This document shows positions 1 through 10,631 of a stretch of 64,000 bases of DNA, in pieces. The translations under genes were made by a program, and so were the position numbers. This stretch comes from Acanthamoeba lenticulata. Taxonomy: Eukaryota; Discosea; Longamoebia; Acanthamoebidae. The notes beneath the pieces were generated by a model. The model worked only from the letters and a program-made list of their open reading frames with translations, searched no databases and was not told where the DNA came from. The DNA lies in contig NAVB01000711.1 of the NCBI GenBank assembly GCA_002179805.1, forward strand, positions 1 to 64,000. The letters are read 5' to 3'. Numbering within the stretch: the stretch's first letter is position 1; each line of letters opens with the position of its first letter.

Positions 1-31
1 ATATTTATTTCATTTGCTGACGTGGTGCCAG

Positions 32-128
32 GGCGCTGATGGAGCGATGCTGGAAGGCCGATCCGGCCGAGCGGCCCGATCTGGCTGGCGTGCTGGTGGC
101 CCTCAAAGAGATCTACAGCCGCCTCTGA
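32..128 (+). CDS. Protein kinase, C-terminal exon only (partial)
   Basis: This is the last exon of a gene that enters from the left edge. It starts after an acceptor CAG near base 31 and reads ALMERCWKADPAERPDL, then about 16 more residues to a TGA at 126-128. The pattern C-W-x-x-D-P-x-x-R-P is subdomain XI at the end of the catalytic domain in tyrosine-kinase-like and other TKL-type kinases, in which the Arg packs against the catalytic Glu-Arg ion pair. The domain ends only about 15 residues before the stop, so the kinase domain is C-terminal in the protein. Substrate and upstream domains lie outside the window. An in-frame stop just upstream of the acceptor supports the splice site. The gene converges on the ProRS gene, 57 bases away. 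Confidence 0.75.
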
Positions 129-185
129 TCCAAACATTTTTATTCGTTTATTTATTATTACTCCATTCTCGACTTGACAATCGCG

Positions 186-2771
186 TCAATGCTTGAGGCC
201 GCTGGCGGCTGCGGCGGCGGCAGCCAAGCGGGCGTGGTGGTCGCGGACGAGCTGCTCGAGGTGGGCCACGGCCTGATCGCGCGGCACAAAGACCTTCTCC
301 CGCGTCTTCCTGTTCTCGATCTCCACACGGCCCTCGTTCTTCATCGCTTTGCCCACGATCACCATCCACGGGAATCCTGTGCAAATAGTTTACATTCTTG
401 TAAATAAAATACAATAAAATAAAATGATTATAAATAAATAGTTTTAAAAGAGATGAAAACAAACCGAGTAGCTGGGCGCGGTGAAGCTTGGCGCCGGGGC
501 TGTCGGCCGAGTCGTCGAGCGCGACGTCGTGGGCGAAGAGCGGGCTGCGCTGAAGGTCGGCGTAGAGGCTCTGCGCGTGCGCGTGCACGTCAGTGTCCTT
601 GGGCGGGCCCATGGCCACCACGACGGCCTTGTAAGGCGCCACGCCCAGCGGCCACACGATGCCTCGGTCGTCGTGCGACGTCTCCACGATCGACGCCAGG
701 AGCCTCGTCACGCCTAGCCCAAAGCAGCCCTACAAATACAAAAAAAATATATTAAATAAAAATTCAACAAAAAATAAGAAATAAAACGAGGGGAATGCCA
801 GGAATGCGAACCATTTCGGCAAAGTGGGTGCCCGCGGTCGGGGTGGTGACGCGGGCGTCGAGCTTGGCCGAGTACTTGGTGCCCAGGTAGAAGACGTGGC
901 CCACCTCGATGCCGCGGCTGCCCACGAGCTGCCCGTGGCACCCGGCCTCGGCGCAGCCGTCCTGCTCCTCGGCCAGCGTGAAGTCGCCCACCGTCAGCTC
1001 GTGCGGCGCGCCACCGGCGGCCGCGACGAGGGCCTGGTCGACCAGCGGCCGGTCGTGGCGGAGCCGAGGCTGCGGGGCGCCAGCGGCGTCGGCGTTGGGC
1101 TCGGGCTGGACGACGGCGATGTCGAGGATCTCGCGGCCGGCCGGGAGGAGGCCGTGGCGCAGGAGGTGGGCCTTGACCTTGAGCTCGTTGACCTTGCGCC
1201 CGGCGGGCCCGACCACGACCCACTCATGCACGGACGGGCCGCCCGCGTTGTTGGTGCTGTCGCCGTCCAGTTGTGCCCGCACGACGTGCACGGCCACGTC
1301 GCCGCCGCCACCGGCCTGCAGCGCGCCGGCCTGGTCGAGCGTCAGCGGGTCCAGTCGGCTGCCGCCACTGGCCGCCGCCACGGCGACGCGGCCGCGAGCC
1401 TTTTCCGTATTGGCCGCGTACTCACAAGCGTTACACCTGACCGAATTAAAATCAATCAATAAATAAAATTACGGTCATTTATAAAAAAGATAAATAAATA
1501 CCGAAGAATGGTGTCTTCGCCGACGTTGGCCATCACGTGGAACTCGTGCGAGTGGTCGCCGCCGATGTTGCCGCTGTCCGCTGTGCGATAGCAATTTTAA
1601 TAATAATTTAAAATAAGAACAATAAGATTATGATTATTTTGAAAATTCAAATGTTTGGTTGGGCGTATACCAGCGGCGATGACAAAGTCGAGCTCGAGCT
1701 GGGTGAGGATGCGCTTGTAGGCGCCCACGACGTGCTGGTACGTGCGGAGGGCGTCGTCGCGCGTGATGTCGAACGAGTACATGTCCTTCATGATGAACTC
1801 GCGGCCGCGCATAAGCCCGAACCGCGGCCTCACCTCGTCGCGGTATTTGAGCCCTATTTTATTAATATTATTATTATTATTTAGAAAATTAAAATTAAAA
1901 TTATTAGTAAATTAAATTTCAGGGTGGGAATGACTGTAAAAAATGCAGCCGAGTACCTATCTGGTAGAGCAGAAGCGGGAGCTGGCGGTAGGAGACGGCC
2001 TCGTTGGCAAACAGCTGCGTGATGAGCTCCTCGTGCGTCGGCGCCAAGCAAAAGTCGGCCCCGCGCCGATCCTTCAGGCGGAACAGCTGCGTACAACAAC
2101 AACAAGAACAATAAGAAAAGAATTCAATAATAATAATAATAAAATAATCTCTACAAAAAGAAAACAATAATTTTAAAAAAAGAACCTCAGGGCCGGACGA
2201 CTCCCAGCGGCCGGTCTGCTTCCAGATGGCAGCCGAAAGCAACAGCGGCATCTGCAGCTTCTGCCCTCCGATGCCGCCCATCTCGCGGTCGACAAGGGCG
2301 GTGAGCTTCTCCACGGCCCGCACGCCCAGCGGCAACAGCGTGTAGATCCCGCTCCCGGCCTGTGCTTGTCGTTGTAGTTGTGGTCATCATCCTCATCATC
2401 GTCTTCAGGTGGTTGAAGGTGGTGAGGGCGCACCTGGCGCATGAGGCCGGCCTGCAGCATGAGGCGGTGGGAGGCCACTTGGTGGTGCCCCTCGTGCTGC
2501 GGCTGCTGGTCGGCGCCGAGCACGCCGCCTTGCGCGCCGGAGCCCGTGCCGGCCCCCAACATGGTCGACACCCTGTGGGCCACCGGCCATCTTCGCCCCC
2601 AAAAGGAGAGATTATTTTGATTATTTTTTTTTTTTAAAAAATGGATAAAAACCGAAGATTAGAGGAGGCTTACGTGGCAGTGCTACTGGGACGCAGAAGG
2701 AGGTGTTGCAGCGGCGACCCCGAAGGTCGGCAGACGGCTGTCGCCCACCGCAAGCGGGGCAGTGGCAGCAT
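186..2771 (-). CDS. Prolyl-tRNA synthetase, bacterial type, mitochondrial
   Basis: Class II synthetase charging tRNA-Pro with proline, probably in mitochondria (PARS2-like). Nine exons give 627 residues with every junction in frame: 2771-2674, 2572-2434, 2359-2186, 2086-1957, 1853-1671, 1580-1502, 1436-812, 729-465, 376-186. The N-terminus, MLPLPRLRWATAVCR onward, is rich in Arg and Leu with no acidic residue for about 32 positions, which is a typical matrix-targeting sequence. Then come the GSGIYTLLPLG segment, motif 2 (the GADFCLAPTHEEL and RPRFGLMRGREFIMKD regions), the SHEFHVMANVGEDTI segment, a CNACEYAAN stretch before the insertion domain, motif 3 (GCFGLGVTRLLAS) and the anticodon-binding domain ending near residue 620. 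The start ATG is preceded by AT/GT-rich sequence, 56 bases after the Sel1 gene stop on the same strand. Confidence 0.93.
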
Positions 2772-2827
2772 TCTTCGAACCAGAAAAAGAAAACCAGACA
2801 AGAAACAGAAATAAACACCTTTAAATT

Positions 2828-4144
2828 TTACCGTGTCAGACCAACAAGAGTCTTCACACCGCCTTGTGCTCGCACACGGGCAAGAGCCTGCTTGGCCTGG
2901 GCATGGCCGTGCAGCGCGGCCAGGTCATACCAGTTCGTGGCCTGCGTGTTGCTCTTCACGACTCCTTTCCCCGCCTCGTACATGGTCCCCAGACGAAACT
3001 GCGCGTCAGCAAAGCCTTGCTGTGCCGCCTGTCGAAGCCAGCGCACGGCCTCCTCGTCGCTCTGGCGCTCCACTCCTCGGCCGTCGGCGTACATGAGGCC
3101 CAGATTGTACCTGGCCATCGCATGGTCTTGTCGTGCCGCCTGGCGATACCAGCGCACGGCCTCCTCGTCGCTTTGGCGCTCCACCCCTCGGCCGTCGGCG
3201 TACAGGACGCCCAGATTGCACTGGGCGTGCGCATGGCCTTGCTGCGCAGCCTCGCGATACCAGCGCGCGGCTTCGTCGTCGCTCTGGCTCGCCACGCCGC
3301 GGCCCTTCTCGTACATGACGCCCAGGTTGTACTGGGCGCCGGCGTGGCCTTGCTGTGCGGCCAAGCGGAACCAGCGGACGGCCTCTTTGTAGTCGTCGTC
3401 TTTGTCATCGTTCTTGCCCTTCAGGAGCGGCAGACCGCGGCCCTTCGTGTACGCGACGCCCAGGCTGTCCTGCGCTTCGGCGTGGCCTTGTTCCGCTGCC
3501 GCGCGTAACCAGTACAGGGCGGTTTGCACGTCGCCACTTGCGCTCTCCACGCCGCGGCCCAAGTTGTACATGCGGGCCAAAGCGTACTGCGCTCGGGCGT
3601 GGCCCTGCTGGGCGGCTTGGCGGTACCAGCGCACGGCCTCTTTGTCATTCTGGCCCTGTTTACGAGCATCACCAGCATTGCCCCTGCGGTTGTTGTCTTG
3701 GCTCTTGTGGACCACATGAAGCATGCCGCGCTCGTGCAGCAGGCCCATCACGAACTGGGCAAAGGCCTGGCCCTGCGCGGCAGCGTGGCCCAAGGACTCG
3801 GCGTCGTTCTTGAGCGCGCCGAGGTCGATCTGTTGGTCGATGCAGACCACGCGCTCCTGGGCCGCGAGGTGACCTGCCAACGCGGCAGAGACCAGCAACA
3901 CCGTCCCGCGCGTCTTGTGCCTGAGCTCGTGCTTGCGGCTGGCTGGCGCAGCGAGAATGCGCAGCGCTGCGAGATAGGCGCGCTCCGCCACCGCTTCCGC
4001 TACCACCCCCTCTAAAGCAGTAGTTGCTCCTGGGGTGGTGGGACGAGGCCTTTTATGCGTTCTGCTTCCAACGCTCTCGCCAGCTTTGCCCTCCGCCTGC
4101 GGAGCAAGAGGACGAGGTCGCTTGAGGCCAGAACTGCACTCCAT
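2828..4144 (-). CDS. Sel1-like repeat protein
   Basis: Intronless, 438 residues from the ATG at 4144 (the open frame extends a few codons upstream but contains no other ATG). About seven to eight Sel1-like repeats (a TPR-related alpha-solenoid) fill residues about 110-425, with the repeat core A-x-x-W-[YF]-R-x-A-A-x-Q-G-H-A-x-A-Q-x-x-L-G-x-[MA]-Y-x-x-G-x-G-V. Two neighbouring repeats share an identical G-R-G-V-E-R-Q-S-D-E-E-A-V-R-W spacer, a sign of recent repeat duplication. The N-terminus carries two Lys-Arg-Pro-Arg-Pro clusters that could be nuclear localisation signals. No signal peptide or membrane segment is seen. Sel1 repeats usually act as protein-interaction scaffolds. Bacterial and amoebal genomes both expand this family, so the specific role cannot be told from sequence. 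Confidence 0.9.
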   Translation of the reverse strand: MECSSGLKRPRPLAPQAEGKAGESVGSRTHKRPRPTTPGATTALEGVVAEAVAERAYLAALRILAAPASRKHELRHKTRGTVLLVSAALAGHLAAQERVVCIDQQIDLGALKNDAESLGHAAAQGQAFAQFVMGLLHERGMLHVVHKSQDNNRRGNAGDARKQGQNDKEAVRWYRQAAQQGHARAQYALARMYNLGRGVESASGDVQTALYWLRAAAEQGHAEAQDSLGVAYTKGRGLPLLKGKNDDKDDDYKEAVRWFRLAAQQGHAGAQYNLGVMYEKGRGVASQSDDEAARWYREAAQQGHAHAQCNLGVLYADGRGVERQSDEEAVRWYRQAARQDHAMARYNLGLMYADGRGVERQSDEEAVRWLRQAAQQGFADAQFRLGTMYEAGKGVVKSNTQATNWYDLAALHGHAQAKQALARVRAQGGVKTLVGLTR

Positions 4145-4659
4145 CTCTTTCGTTTCCGGCAAGAATAAGAAGCCTTTTTGCTAAATTTTTTTTCTTTACC
4201 CCAATTAAAATGTTAATAAAATATATTAAAATAGCATCGGTTTTCATGGTTGTCAACATCACACACTCACGAGTGTGTAGAGATAGGGGTGGATAAGATA
4301 AGGTCTCAAATTTCCTGCCAATGCGCTGGCCGTATTTCTGCAGACCGCCGCGCAAAGAATCCAAACGAAAAGCCACAGGGCGCATTGCAGGAGACCTCAA
4401 CTTTCGAATTCGCCAGGAAGCAAAGGAAAAATGAAGCGTGTTGACTGGAGTCTAGCTTCTTCCTTCTGTTCTCCAACCTTTTCGTGCGGTCTCTTCTCCT
4501 CCAAAGAACACCCAACAAGTGAACAACTTGTCACATCACCAACAACACAACCTCTTACGCCACACTACAGGTACCTCCAAGCCCCATCATCTCTCTGCAT
4601 CGTGTGGTTCGGAGTTACTCACTTTTTTAACACCATTATCAGCGAAAACAAAGACACAC

Positions 4660-5832
4660 ATGTCGACCACCAGCACGCTCACCCGCTCGCACAACGACTA
4701 TGGGGGCTCGGGCATCAAGCACGGCAACACGCGGCCCATCTTCGGGGTCATCACGCAGCCCGTCGACACTGAAGTCCGCCTCGACTCCTTCCAACGAGAA
4801 TACTCTGAGTACATCCCAGCCTCGTTCGTGCGCTGGCTCGAGTCTGGCGGCGCCCGCGTCATCGCTATCCAGTACGTGCTCTCTCTCCTTCTGTTGTGCG
4901 TTTTACGTTTGTTCTAAACGTGGTGTTGTTTGCTCGATGATTCCAGCTATGACGCCGACGAGGAGGAACTGCGACATCTGTTTAACAGCATTAACGGTCT
5001 TTTGTTGACGGGAGGAGAGATCTCCGATGCCGTGTACGCCACCATCATGCTCTTGTGCCGTTCTGTGGACTTCATCTTGCTCATTCTTATTTATTGTATT
5101 TTGTGAATATTTTGGCGGCGCAGCAACTCGACCTACGGCGAGACTGCCGAGAAGCTGTTCAGGTGGGCCATCGAGGCCAACGACGCTGGCCAGGAGTTCC
5201 CCATCTACGGCACCTGCCAGGGGATCCAGCTCCTGTCCATGCTCGCCGCCAACAAGAAGACGCACATCAAGGAGGACTGCAAGGCCACGCTGGGCATCTC
5301 CAAGCCGCTCAACTTCACCGAGCACGCGCGGAAGAGCCGCTTGTTCAGCTCCATGCCGCAGGAGCTGTTCGAGCTGCTGGCCTCCCGGCCCTGCGGCGAG
5401 CACCTGCACAGCTCGTGCATCACGACCAAGTCGTTCGAGGAGCACAAGGAGCTCGCCGACATGTTCAACGTGCTCGTCGTCAACCACGACATGGAGGGCA
5501 AGGAGTTTGTGTCGTGCTGCGAGGCCAAGAAGTACCCGTTCTACGCGAGCCAGTTCCACCCCGAGCGTCCCGGCTGGGAGTGGAACACCGAGGAGCAGAT
5601 CGACCACTCGCCGCAGGTGGTGATGGCCTTCCAGTACATCGCCTCCTTCCTCGTGTCGGAGGGCTGCAAGAACGACCACCACTTTGCCGACCCGGAAGAG
5701 GAGGAGAGGCGCCAGCTCTGGAACAAGCCGCCCCACCTCGTCGCCACCCAGAAGGAGTCCAAGATCTACTCGCAGTGCTACCTCTGGAGGCACGGCGAGC
5801 GATGCACCGGCAGCGCTCCCCAGAACCAGTAG
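4660..5832 (+). CDS. Gamma-glutamyl hydrolase, copy A
   Basis: Class I glutamine-amidotransferase-fold peptidase (C26) that removes gamma-linked glutamates from folate polyglutamates. Three exons (4660-4871, 4947-5033, 5124-5832) give 335 residues. The nucleophile Cys sits in YGTCQGIQLL near residue 131 and the catalytic His in SQFHPERPGWEW. TGGEIS and PASFVRWLESGGARV are also typical of the family. No signal peptide is evident, whereas animal and plant enzymes are vacuolar or lysosomal; an unseen upstream exon could supply one. The second donor is an unusual GT|GTACGCC arrangement, chosen because only this gives AVNSTYG in frame. A second copy lies inverted at 38273-39544 and shares both intron positions. 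Confidence 0.9.
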
Positions 5833-6315
5833 TCACTCATCAGAGATAACAATTTTGCAATAAACCCGTTGACTTTACCACAACAAAACGAGTCATCATT
5901 CGTGCCTGACTGGACCACTCTCAACTGTTGCAACACCTTTGACCATGATGATGTCATATGTCGACATAAATGATCTGATAGGCTGATTTTTTCTGTTCTG
6001 TGGAAGAGTATCTTCTGTTTTGCGACGAGCCAAGCCAGCAAGATACAGTGTTGTCCGAGCTGGATTTTCATGAGCTCCTCCCGGTGGCCCGATGCCTCAA
6101 GCTGGAGCTGTCACGCCTGGAGCACCGGTTCCATTTCGACGTGGTCATCTTGCACATAGCTCATAGGGCGGAGCATGTTTTCCGTGAGAATTCCCAGAGG
6201 ACTATGTCATGTTGCTGTGTTGGTCACGGTGTGCATGTACTGGTGGCAACTATAAAGGCCGCAATACCGGTGAGACATAATCATCAACAAGCAGCAGCTC
6301 AACAACGTTCTCAAC
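5833..6315 (+). promoter_or_regulatory. Intergenic region and promoter of the CBM49 lectin gene
   Basis: About 480 bases between the hydrolase stop and the lectin start. No open frame here shows coding character or splice support. The distal half is AT-rich and probably 3' UTR of the hydrolase. The proximal part holds the lectin TATA box. Encystation-responsive elements may lie here, but none can be recognised from sequence alone. Confidence 0.5.
6251..6256 (+). promoter_or_regulatory. TATA box of the CBM49 lectin gene
   Basis: A perfect TATAAA in the context CAACTATAAAGGCC lies 60 bases before the ATG at 6316. A start site about 30 bases downstream would leave a 5' leader of roughly 30 bases, normal for compact amoebal genes. 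Most other genes in the window lack so clear a TATA box, which fits strong, stage-regulated transcription of a cyst-wall gene. Confidence 0.65.
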
Positions 6316-7629
6316 ATGAAATACCTTGCTCTTCTGGCCATCTTCGCGGCCTTCTTCTGCGTCTCGGCTTATGCCGACTGCAGCGTCAACATCAAGCAGA
6401 CCCTCGGCAGCGCCTGGCAGCAGGACGGCAAGAACGTGTCCCAGTGGAATGTGGCCATCACGGCCGGCTCTGAGGCGGTCAAGTCGCTCGAACTTACCAT
6501 CACCGGCGCCACCATCAACCAGCTGTGGGAGCTGACCAACAAGTCCAACAACGTCTTCGCCCTGCCCGACTGGCGCCTTCAGAACGGCGGCATCCCGGCC
6601 GGCCAGACCCACCAGTTCGGCTACATCTGGCAGTCTGCCTCGCAGGCCACCATCGCCGTCTCCGCCATCAACTGCGGTGCTGCCGCCTCGGCTTCGCCTG
6701 CCGCGCCCTCGCCTTCGGCCTCTGCCGCCCCGGCCAGCCCGAGCGCCTCGCCCGCCGCGCCGACGCCCTCGCCGTCGACCATCGTCTCCACCCCTCAGCC
6801 CAGCTCGGCTCCCGCCGGCTGCAGCGTCAAGGTCGCCCAGACCACGCGCACCAGCCAGGACGGCTCGTGGACTACTGGTGACTTCAAGTTCCAGATCTAC
6901 GACCTCGTCTTCACCAACAACGGAAACCAGCCCGCCACCGGCATCCAGTTCAGCGTCGCCCTCAATGCCAACCAGGAGATCTACCAGTTCTGGAACGTCG
7001 AGCGCCAGTCGGCCAACAGCAACGCCTTCAACGTGCCCACCTCGTGGGGTCCGCTCCAGGTCGGCGCCACCCTCGGCGCTGGCTACATCGTCCGCTCGCC
7101 CGTCTCGGCCGGCAACATCGCCGCTCCCGCTGTGACCATCACTTCCACCACTTGCTCTGGCTCATCCACCGCCCCGCCCTCGCCCTCGGCCGCCCCGGCC
7201 AGCCCGAGCTCCTCGCCCGCTGCTACCTCGGCCTCGCCGTCGGCCAACCCGACCATCGTCGCCACCCCTCAGCCCAGCTCGGCCAACGGCTGCAGCGCCA
7301 GCGTGAGCATCGTCGCCCGCTCGGCCGCCTCGGGCGGCGTGTGGACCGACAACGGCAACACGTTCCAGATCTTTGATATCTCGCTCCAGAACAAGGGCCA
7401 GCGCGCCGTCAACGGCGGTGTGTTCACCTTTGGCCTCCAGTCCGGCGCCAGCTTCAGCCAGTTCTGGGAGCTCAACCGCCAGGGTTCGAGCAACGCCTTC
7501 AACGTGGCCTTCAACTACGGCCCGCTCCAGGCTGGCGCCAGCCAGGGTTCCGGCATCATCGTCCAGCTGGCCGGCTCGAGCCCCGCTGCCGTGCCCAGCG
7601 TCACCCTCAGCTCGCTCGCCTGCCAGTAA
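6316..7629 (+). CDS. Secreted lectin with three CBM49 domains (Luke-type cyst-wall protein)
   Basis: Intronless, 437 residues. A signal peptide (MKYLALLAIFAAFFCVSAYA) is followed directly by the first of three CBM49-like beta-sandwich domains at about residues 21-120, 168-282 and 327-437. Each starts with a Cys-Ser core (DCSVNIKQT, GCSVKVAQT, GCSASVSIV), has a conserved F-W or L-W-E motif (QLWELTNKSN, QFWNVERQ, QFWELNRQ) with N-A-F-N-V, and ends with a Cys. Linkers are Ser/Pro/Ala-rich and likely O-glycosylated. CBM49 binds cellulose. Proteins with two or three CBM49s and Ser-Pro spacers are described as Luke lectins, abundant in Acanthamoeba cyst walls. The assignment to that group rests on architecture, and expression in cysts is inferred. 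Confidence 0.9.
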   Translation: MKYLALLAIFAAFFCVSAYADCSVNIKQTLGSAWQQDGKNVSQWNVAITAGSEAVKSLELTITGATINQLWELTNKSNNVFALPDWRLQNGGIPAGQTHQFGYIWQSASQATIAVSAINCGAAASASPAAPSPSASAAPASPSASPAAPTPSPSTIVSTPQPSSAPAGCSVKVAQTTRTSQDGSWTTGDFKFQIYDLVFTNNGNQPATGIQFSVALNANQEIYQFWNVERQSANSNAFNVPTSWGPLQVGATLGAGYIVRSPVSAGNIAAPAVTITSTTCSGSSTAPPSPSAAPASPSSSPAATSASPSANPTIVATPQPSSANGCSASVSIVARSAASGGVWTDNGNTFQIFDISLQNKGQRAVNGGVFTFGLQSGASFSQFWELNRQGSSNAFNVAFNYGPLQAGASQGSGIIVQLAGSSPAAVPSVTLSSLACQ

Positions 7630-8220
7630 AGAATTAGACGACTGCTGGTCCAGATCGCTGGACCTCTGGCCTCTTTAGGAGATAGCCTCCTTGCCTTCAT
7701 CCTCTTCTTCTCTCCTCTCTTCTATGAAACGCTCATATTCACCGGATAGAGCCTCGGTTCAACAACGCCTGATGGCTTGTTCTAAATATTTCTGGATATA
7801 TTCAAATTTCAATTAATTAAAGCAAGCATTTTCTTATCAAAATGACCCACAAGCATATGCTCCTCATCTAGCGAGTGGGAGATAAAGCAAAGTAGCCGCG
7901 GTAGTCATCGAATTCGGTGGGCCATGGGCGGTTGTGTCTCACGTACGCAAACAGGTGCAGCTTCAACCATTCTCCATGCAATGACGACGCCTCATCCTTC
8001 CGTGTGCACATGAGCGCCCGCGGCGTGGAGGCTTGATGGCAGCCCATGTCCACCAGCCAGTACTACAGCAACATTCGTGGGAATGAAATTTTTTAACAAT
8101 TTATTAATTTATTCGAGTCTTTTTCCTCTTTCTTCGCTTCGTTCCATTCCATTTCTGCAATCGATCGATCGCTTTCTGCAATCAGCATTTTGATCCATTT
8201 CCATCCTCCCCTTACCGAAC
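7630..8220. other. Intergenic region with AT-rich lectin 3' end and an orphan ORF
   Basis: About 590 bases. The first 230 are the probable lectin 3' UTR and AT-rich spacer (TTAATTAATT). The centre holds the minus-strand open frame annotated separately at 7871-8053. The last 130 bases are the probable NOB1 promoter and leader, with a CGATCGATCG stretch near 8160. No RNA gene is seen. Confidence 0.5.
7871..8053 (-). pseudogene. Orphan coding-like fragment, possible gene remnant
   Basis: A minus-strand open frame of about 60 residues with protein-like composition (aromatic- and charge-rich, for example EWLKLHLFAYVRHNRPWP and EFDDYRGYFAL). A TGTAG acceptor lies just upstream of TACTGGCTGGTG, so it could be a terminal exon, but the NOB1 gene on the other strand begins 168 bases beyond and leaves little room for a 5' part. 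I do not recognise the family. It could be a relic of a decayed gene, a short gene with a tiny first exon, or chance. Boundaries are uncertain. Confidence 0.3.
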
Positions 8221-10485
8221 ATGGATACAGAGTCGCCTACTCCTCCGCCTACACCAAACGCCGCATCATCGCAGGCCGCGGCGGCTGCGGCGCCCGTGCG
8301 CAACTGGTCGGCTGTGCTGGCCCAGCCGGCCCCACCGCGCAAGCCGGCCCCGCCCGGACCCCGCCCTGTCGTGACGGTGGTCAAGGGGACTGCCGCCCCA
8401 TCAAGCGATGAGATTAAATCGGAGGGAGCAAAGGAGGAAATGGCGGATGGCGAGCCGAAGAAGCAGAAGCTGCCTAGTCGACCATCGCTCGTGGAGCAGC
8501 ACATGCAGCAAAAGCAGCCTAAGCGCTCCATCCTGATCCTCGATTCGGGTGCCATCATCAAAGGCGTACACGTAGAGCGTCTGGGCACTGAATTCTTCAC
8601 CATTCCTGAAGTCATCAACGAGATTCGGGACTCACGCGCTCGCCAGTTCCTGCAAACCTTCCCCTATGAGATTAAGGCCACAGAGCCTGACCCCCAGGAC
8701 GTCAAGGCTGGTAAGTACATTCCATCTCCCGCTACTTGATCTCAAAATCAAATATAAATATCAAAAACACCACAAAATGCTGTGCAGTGGTGGAGTTTGC
8801 CAAGAAGACGGGCGACTACGCGAGTCTGTCGGCTGTCGATATGAAGGTCATCGCGCTCACGCGCACCTTCGAGCGCGAGAACAACGGCGTCGACCACCTG
8901 CGCGCCGCCCCGCTCCCACCTACCCTTGTGGTTCGTCTCCCTGCCATCAAACCTTTCGGTTGCATTGCAACAAAAGGCAAAGCCTTAATGCTTACTTTTG
9001 GAACACCACAGTCGCGCGGCAAGAAGACCGACGACGGCCAGCAGCGCAACAACAACAACCACCATCAATCGAATGGCGGCAGCGCCCGCGGAGGCTACGC
9101 CGGCCGAGGCGGCCGCGGCGGCGGTCGTGGCGGGGCTCACCCGCACCCGCACCCGCGCGGCGCTGCTCCGACCGACGCGACGGCGACGGCGGCCACTGAC
9201 GCGCCACAGACCGGCGTGACGGCCACGAGCGCCGCCGACGATGCGCCGCAGCAGCAGAAGGTGGAGGAGGGCGAGAAGACGAAGGAGGCCCTCGTCGAGG
9301 AGGAGATCAAGAAGGAGGAGGAGATCAAGGTCTCTTCGGCCTCCAACGAGGAGGAGGAGAAGACGAGCGCGGAGGAGACGCCATCGACGGTGATAACAGA
9401 GCCCGCCACGCCTGAGGTGCCGACGACGACGACGACGACTACGACAACAGAAGCGACGGCGACAACGGCGGAGACGGCCGCGACGGCGACGGAGCCAACG
9501 ACAACGGCAGCGACGCCAAAGGAGGAGGAGACCAGCGCTGTCCAGCCCGAGACGCCGCCCGCCGCGACGGAGCAGCCGAGGAAAAAGAAGAACAACAACA
9601 AGAAGAAGAAGAATCAGCAGCAGCAGCAGCAGCAGTTCACCAGCTTCTTCCCGACGACGGCGCCGCAGCAGCAACAGCAGCACATGAAGAGGGACGACAA
9701 CGATGACGATGATGGTGGCGGATGGATCACGCCCGACAACATCAAGCAGATGAAGCGCACGGCGGCCAAGATGTCGAGCTTCGACGACCTCGTGCGCAAG
9801 GCCAAGGTCGGGGTGGCATGCATCACCACGGACTACGCCATGCAGAACGTGCTCCTCCAGATGGGCCTCCACCTCCTCTCCACGGACGGAATGGTCATCA
9901 AGCGGCTCCGCACGTACCTCCTCCAGTGCCACGCCTGCTTCAAGTACACCTCCTGCCCCCTCTTTCGCTTTCGTTCTTTCGTCGTTTTCATTCTTTATAT
10001 TCCTTTATTTTTGTTTTATTGTTACTTAGGTTCATTTATTTCTCATTTATTTATTTATTTATTTATTTTAAAAAAACAGGACGACAAAGGAGATGGACAA
10101 GGTGTTCTGCCCGAACTGCGGACACCAGACGCTGCGCAAGGTGCCGTACATGTTGGACGACCGGACGGGCCAGCCCATCCTGCTGGCCAACCGCGTGACG
10201 CGCCCGGTGTCGGCCCGCGGGACCAAGTTCTCGCTGCCGCTGCCCAAGGGCGGGCGGCAGGACCAGAAGGTGGTCCTGCGCGAGGATGAGCTGCTCGAGC
10301 TCACGCGCCGCAAGAAGAAGAAGAACAAGGACAGCATCGACGAGATCCTCAGCGGCGAGCAGAGCTGCCTCCAGCCGCGCGCCCAGACCCAGGCCAAGTT
10401 CGTCGTCGGCAAAGTGCGCAAGAACCCCAACGAGAGCCGCCGCCGCACGGGCAAGCGCAAGAAGAACGCTGGCTCGCTCAACTGA
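8221..10485 (+). CDS. NOB1: NOB1, 20S pre-rRNA D-site endonuclease
   Basis: PIN-domain nuclease that makes the final 3' cut of 18S rRNA in pre-40S particles. Four exons (8221-8710, 8788-8930, 9012-9943, 10080-10485) give 656 residues against about 410 in human. The PIN domain opens with SILILDSGAIIKG, containing the first catalytic Asp, continues through FFTIPEVINEIRD and resumes with VACITTDYAMQNVLLQMG. The zinc ribbon is CHACFK plus CPNCGHQTLRKVP, split by intron 3. The C-terminus is basic (KRKKN). Between the PIN segments, residues about 220-450 are a low-complexity insertion: Gly/Arg-rich, then Glu/Thr-rich, then poly-Gln. This explains the extra length. Donor and acceptor phases all agree. 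Confidence 0.95.
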
Positions 10486-10631
10486 TCATTTTGTTCCCAT
10501 TTCCCAAATAAATAGACGATTTTTGAATTGAAAAACGTAAATTTACAAAGTAAAGTTGGTGGAATTGAGAATTATGTATGTAATAAATAAAAGAGAAGTA
10601 TTTGTATGTGCACAGAGGGTGGGCTTTGCCC

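Noticed and set aside
4431..4772. Plus-strand open frame upstream of hydrolase copy A as an extra N-terminal exon with a signal peptide
   Set aside because: It is in a different frame and no donor/acceptor pair joins it cleanly to the MSTTS start; a remote upstream exon still cannot be excluded.
8985..9932. Minus-strand Leu/Arg/Val-rich open frame in NOB1
   Set aside because: Shadow of the low-complexity NOB1 insertion.
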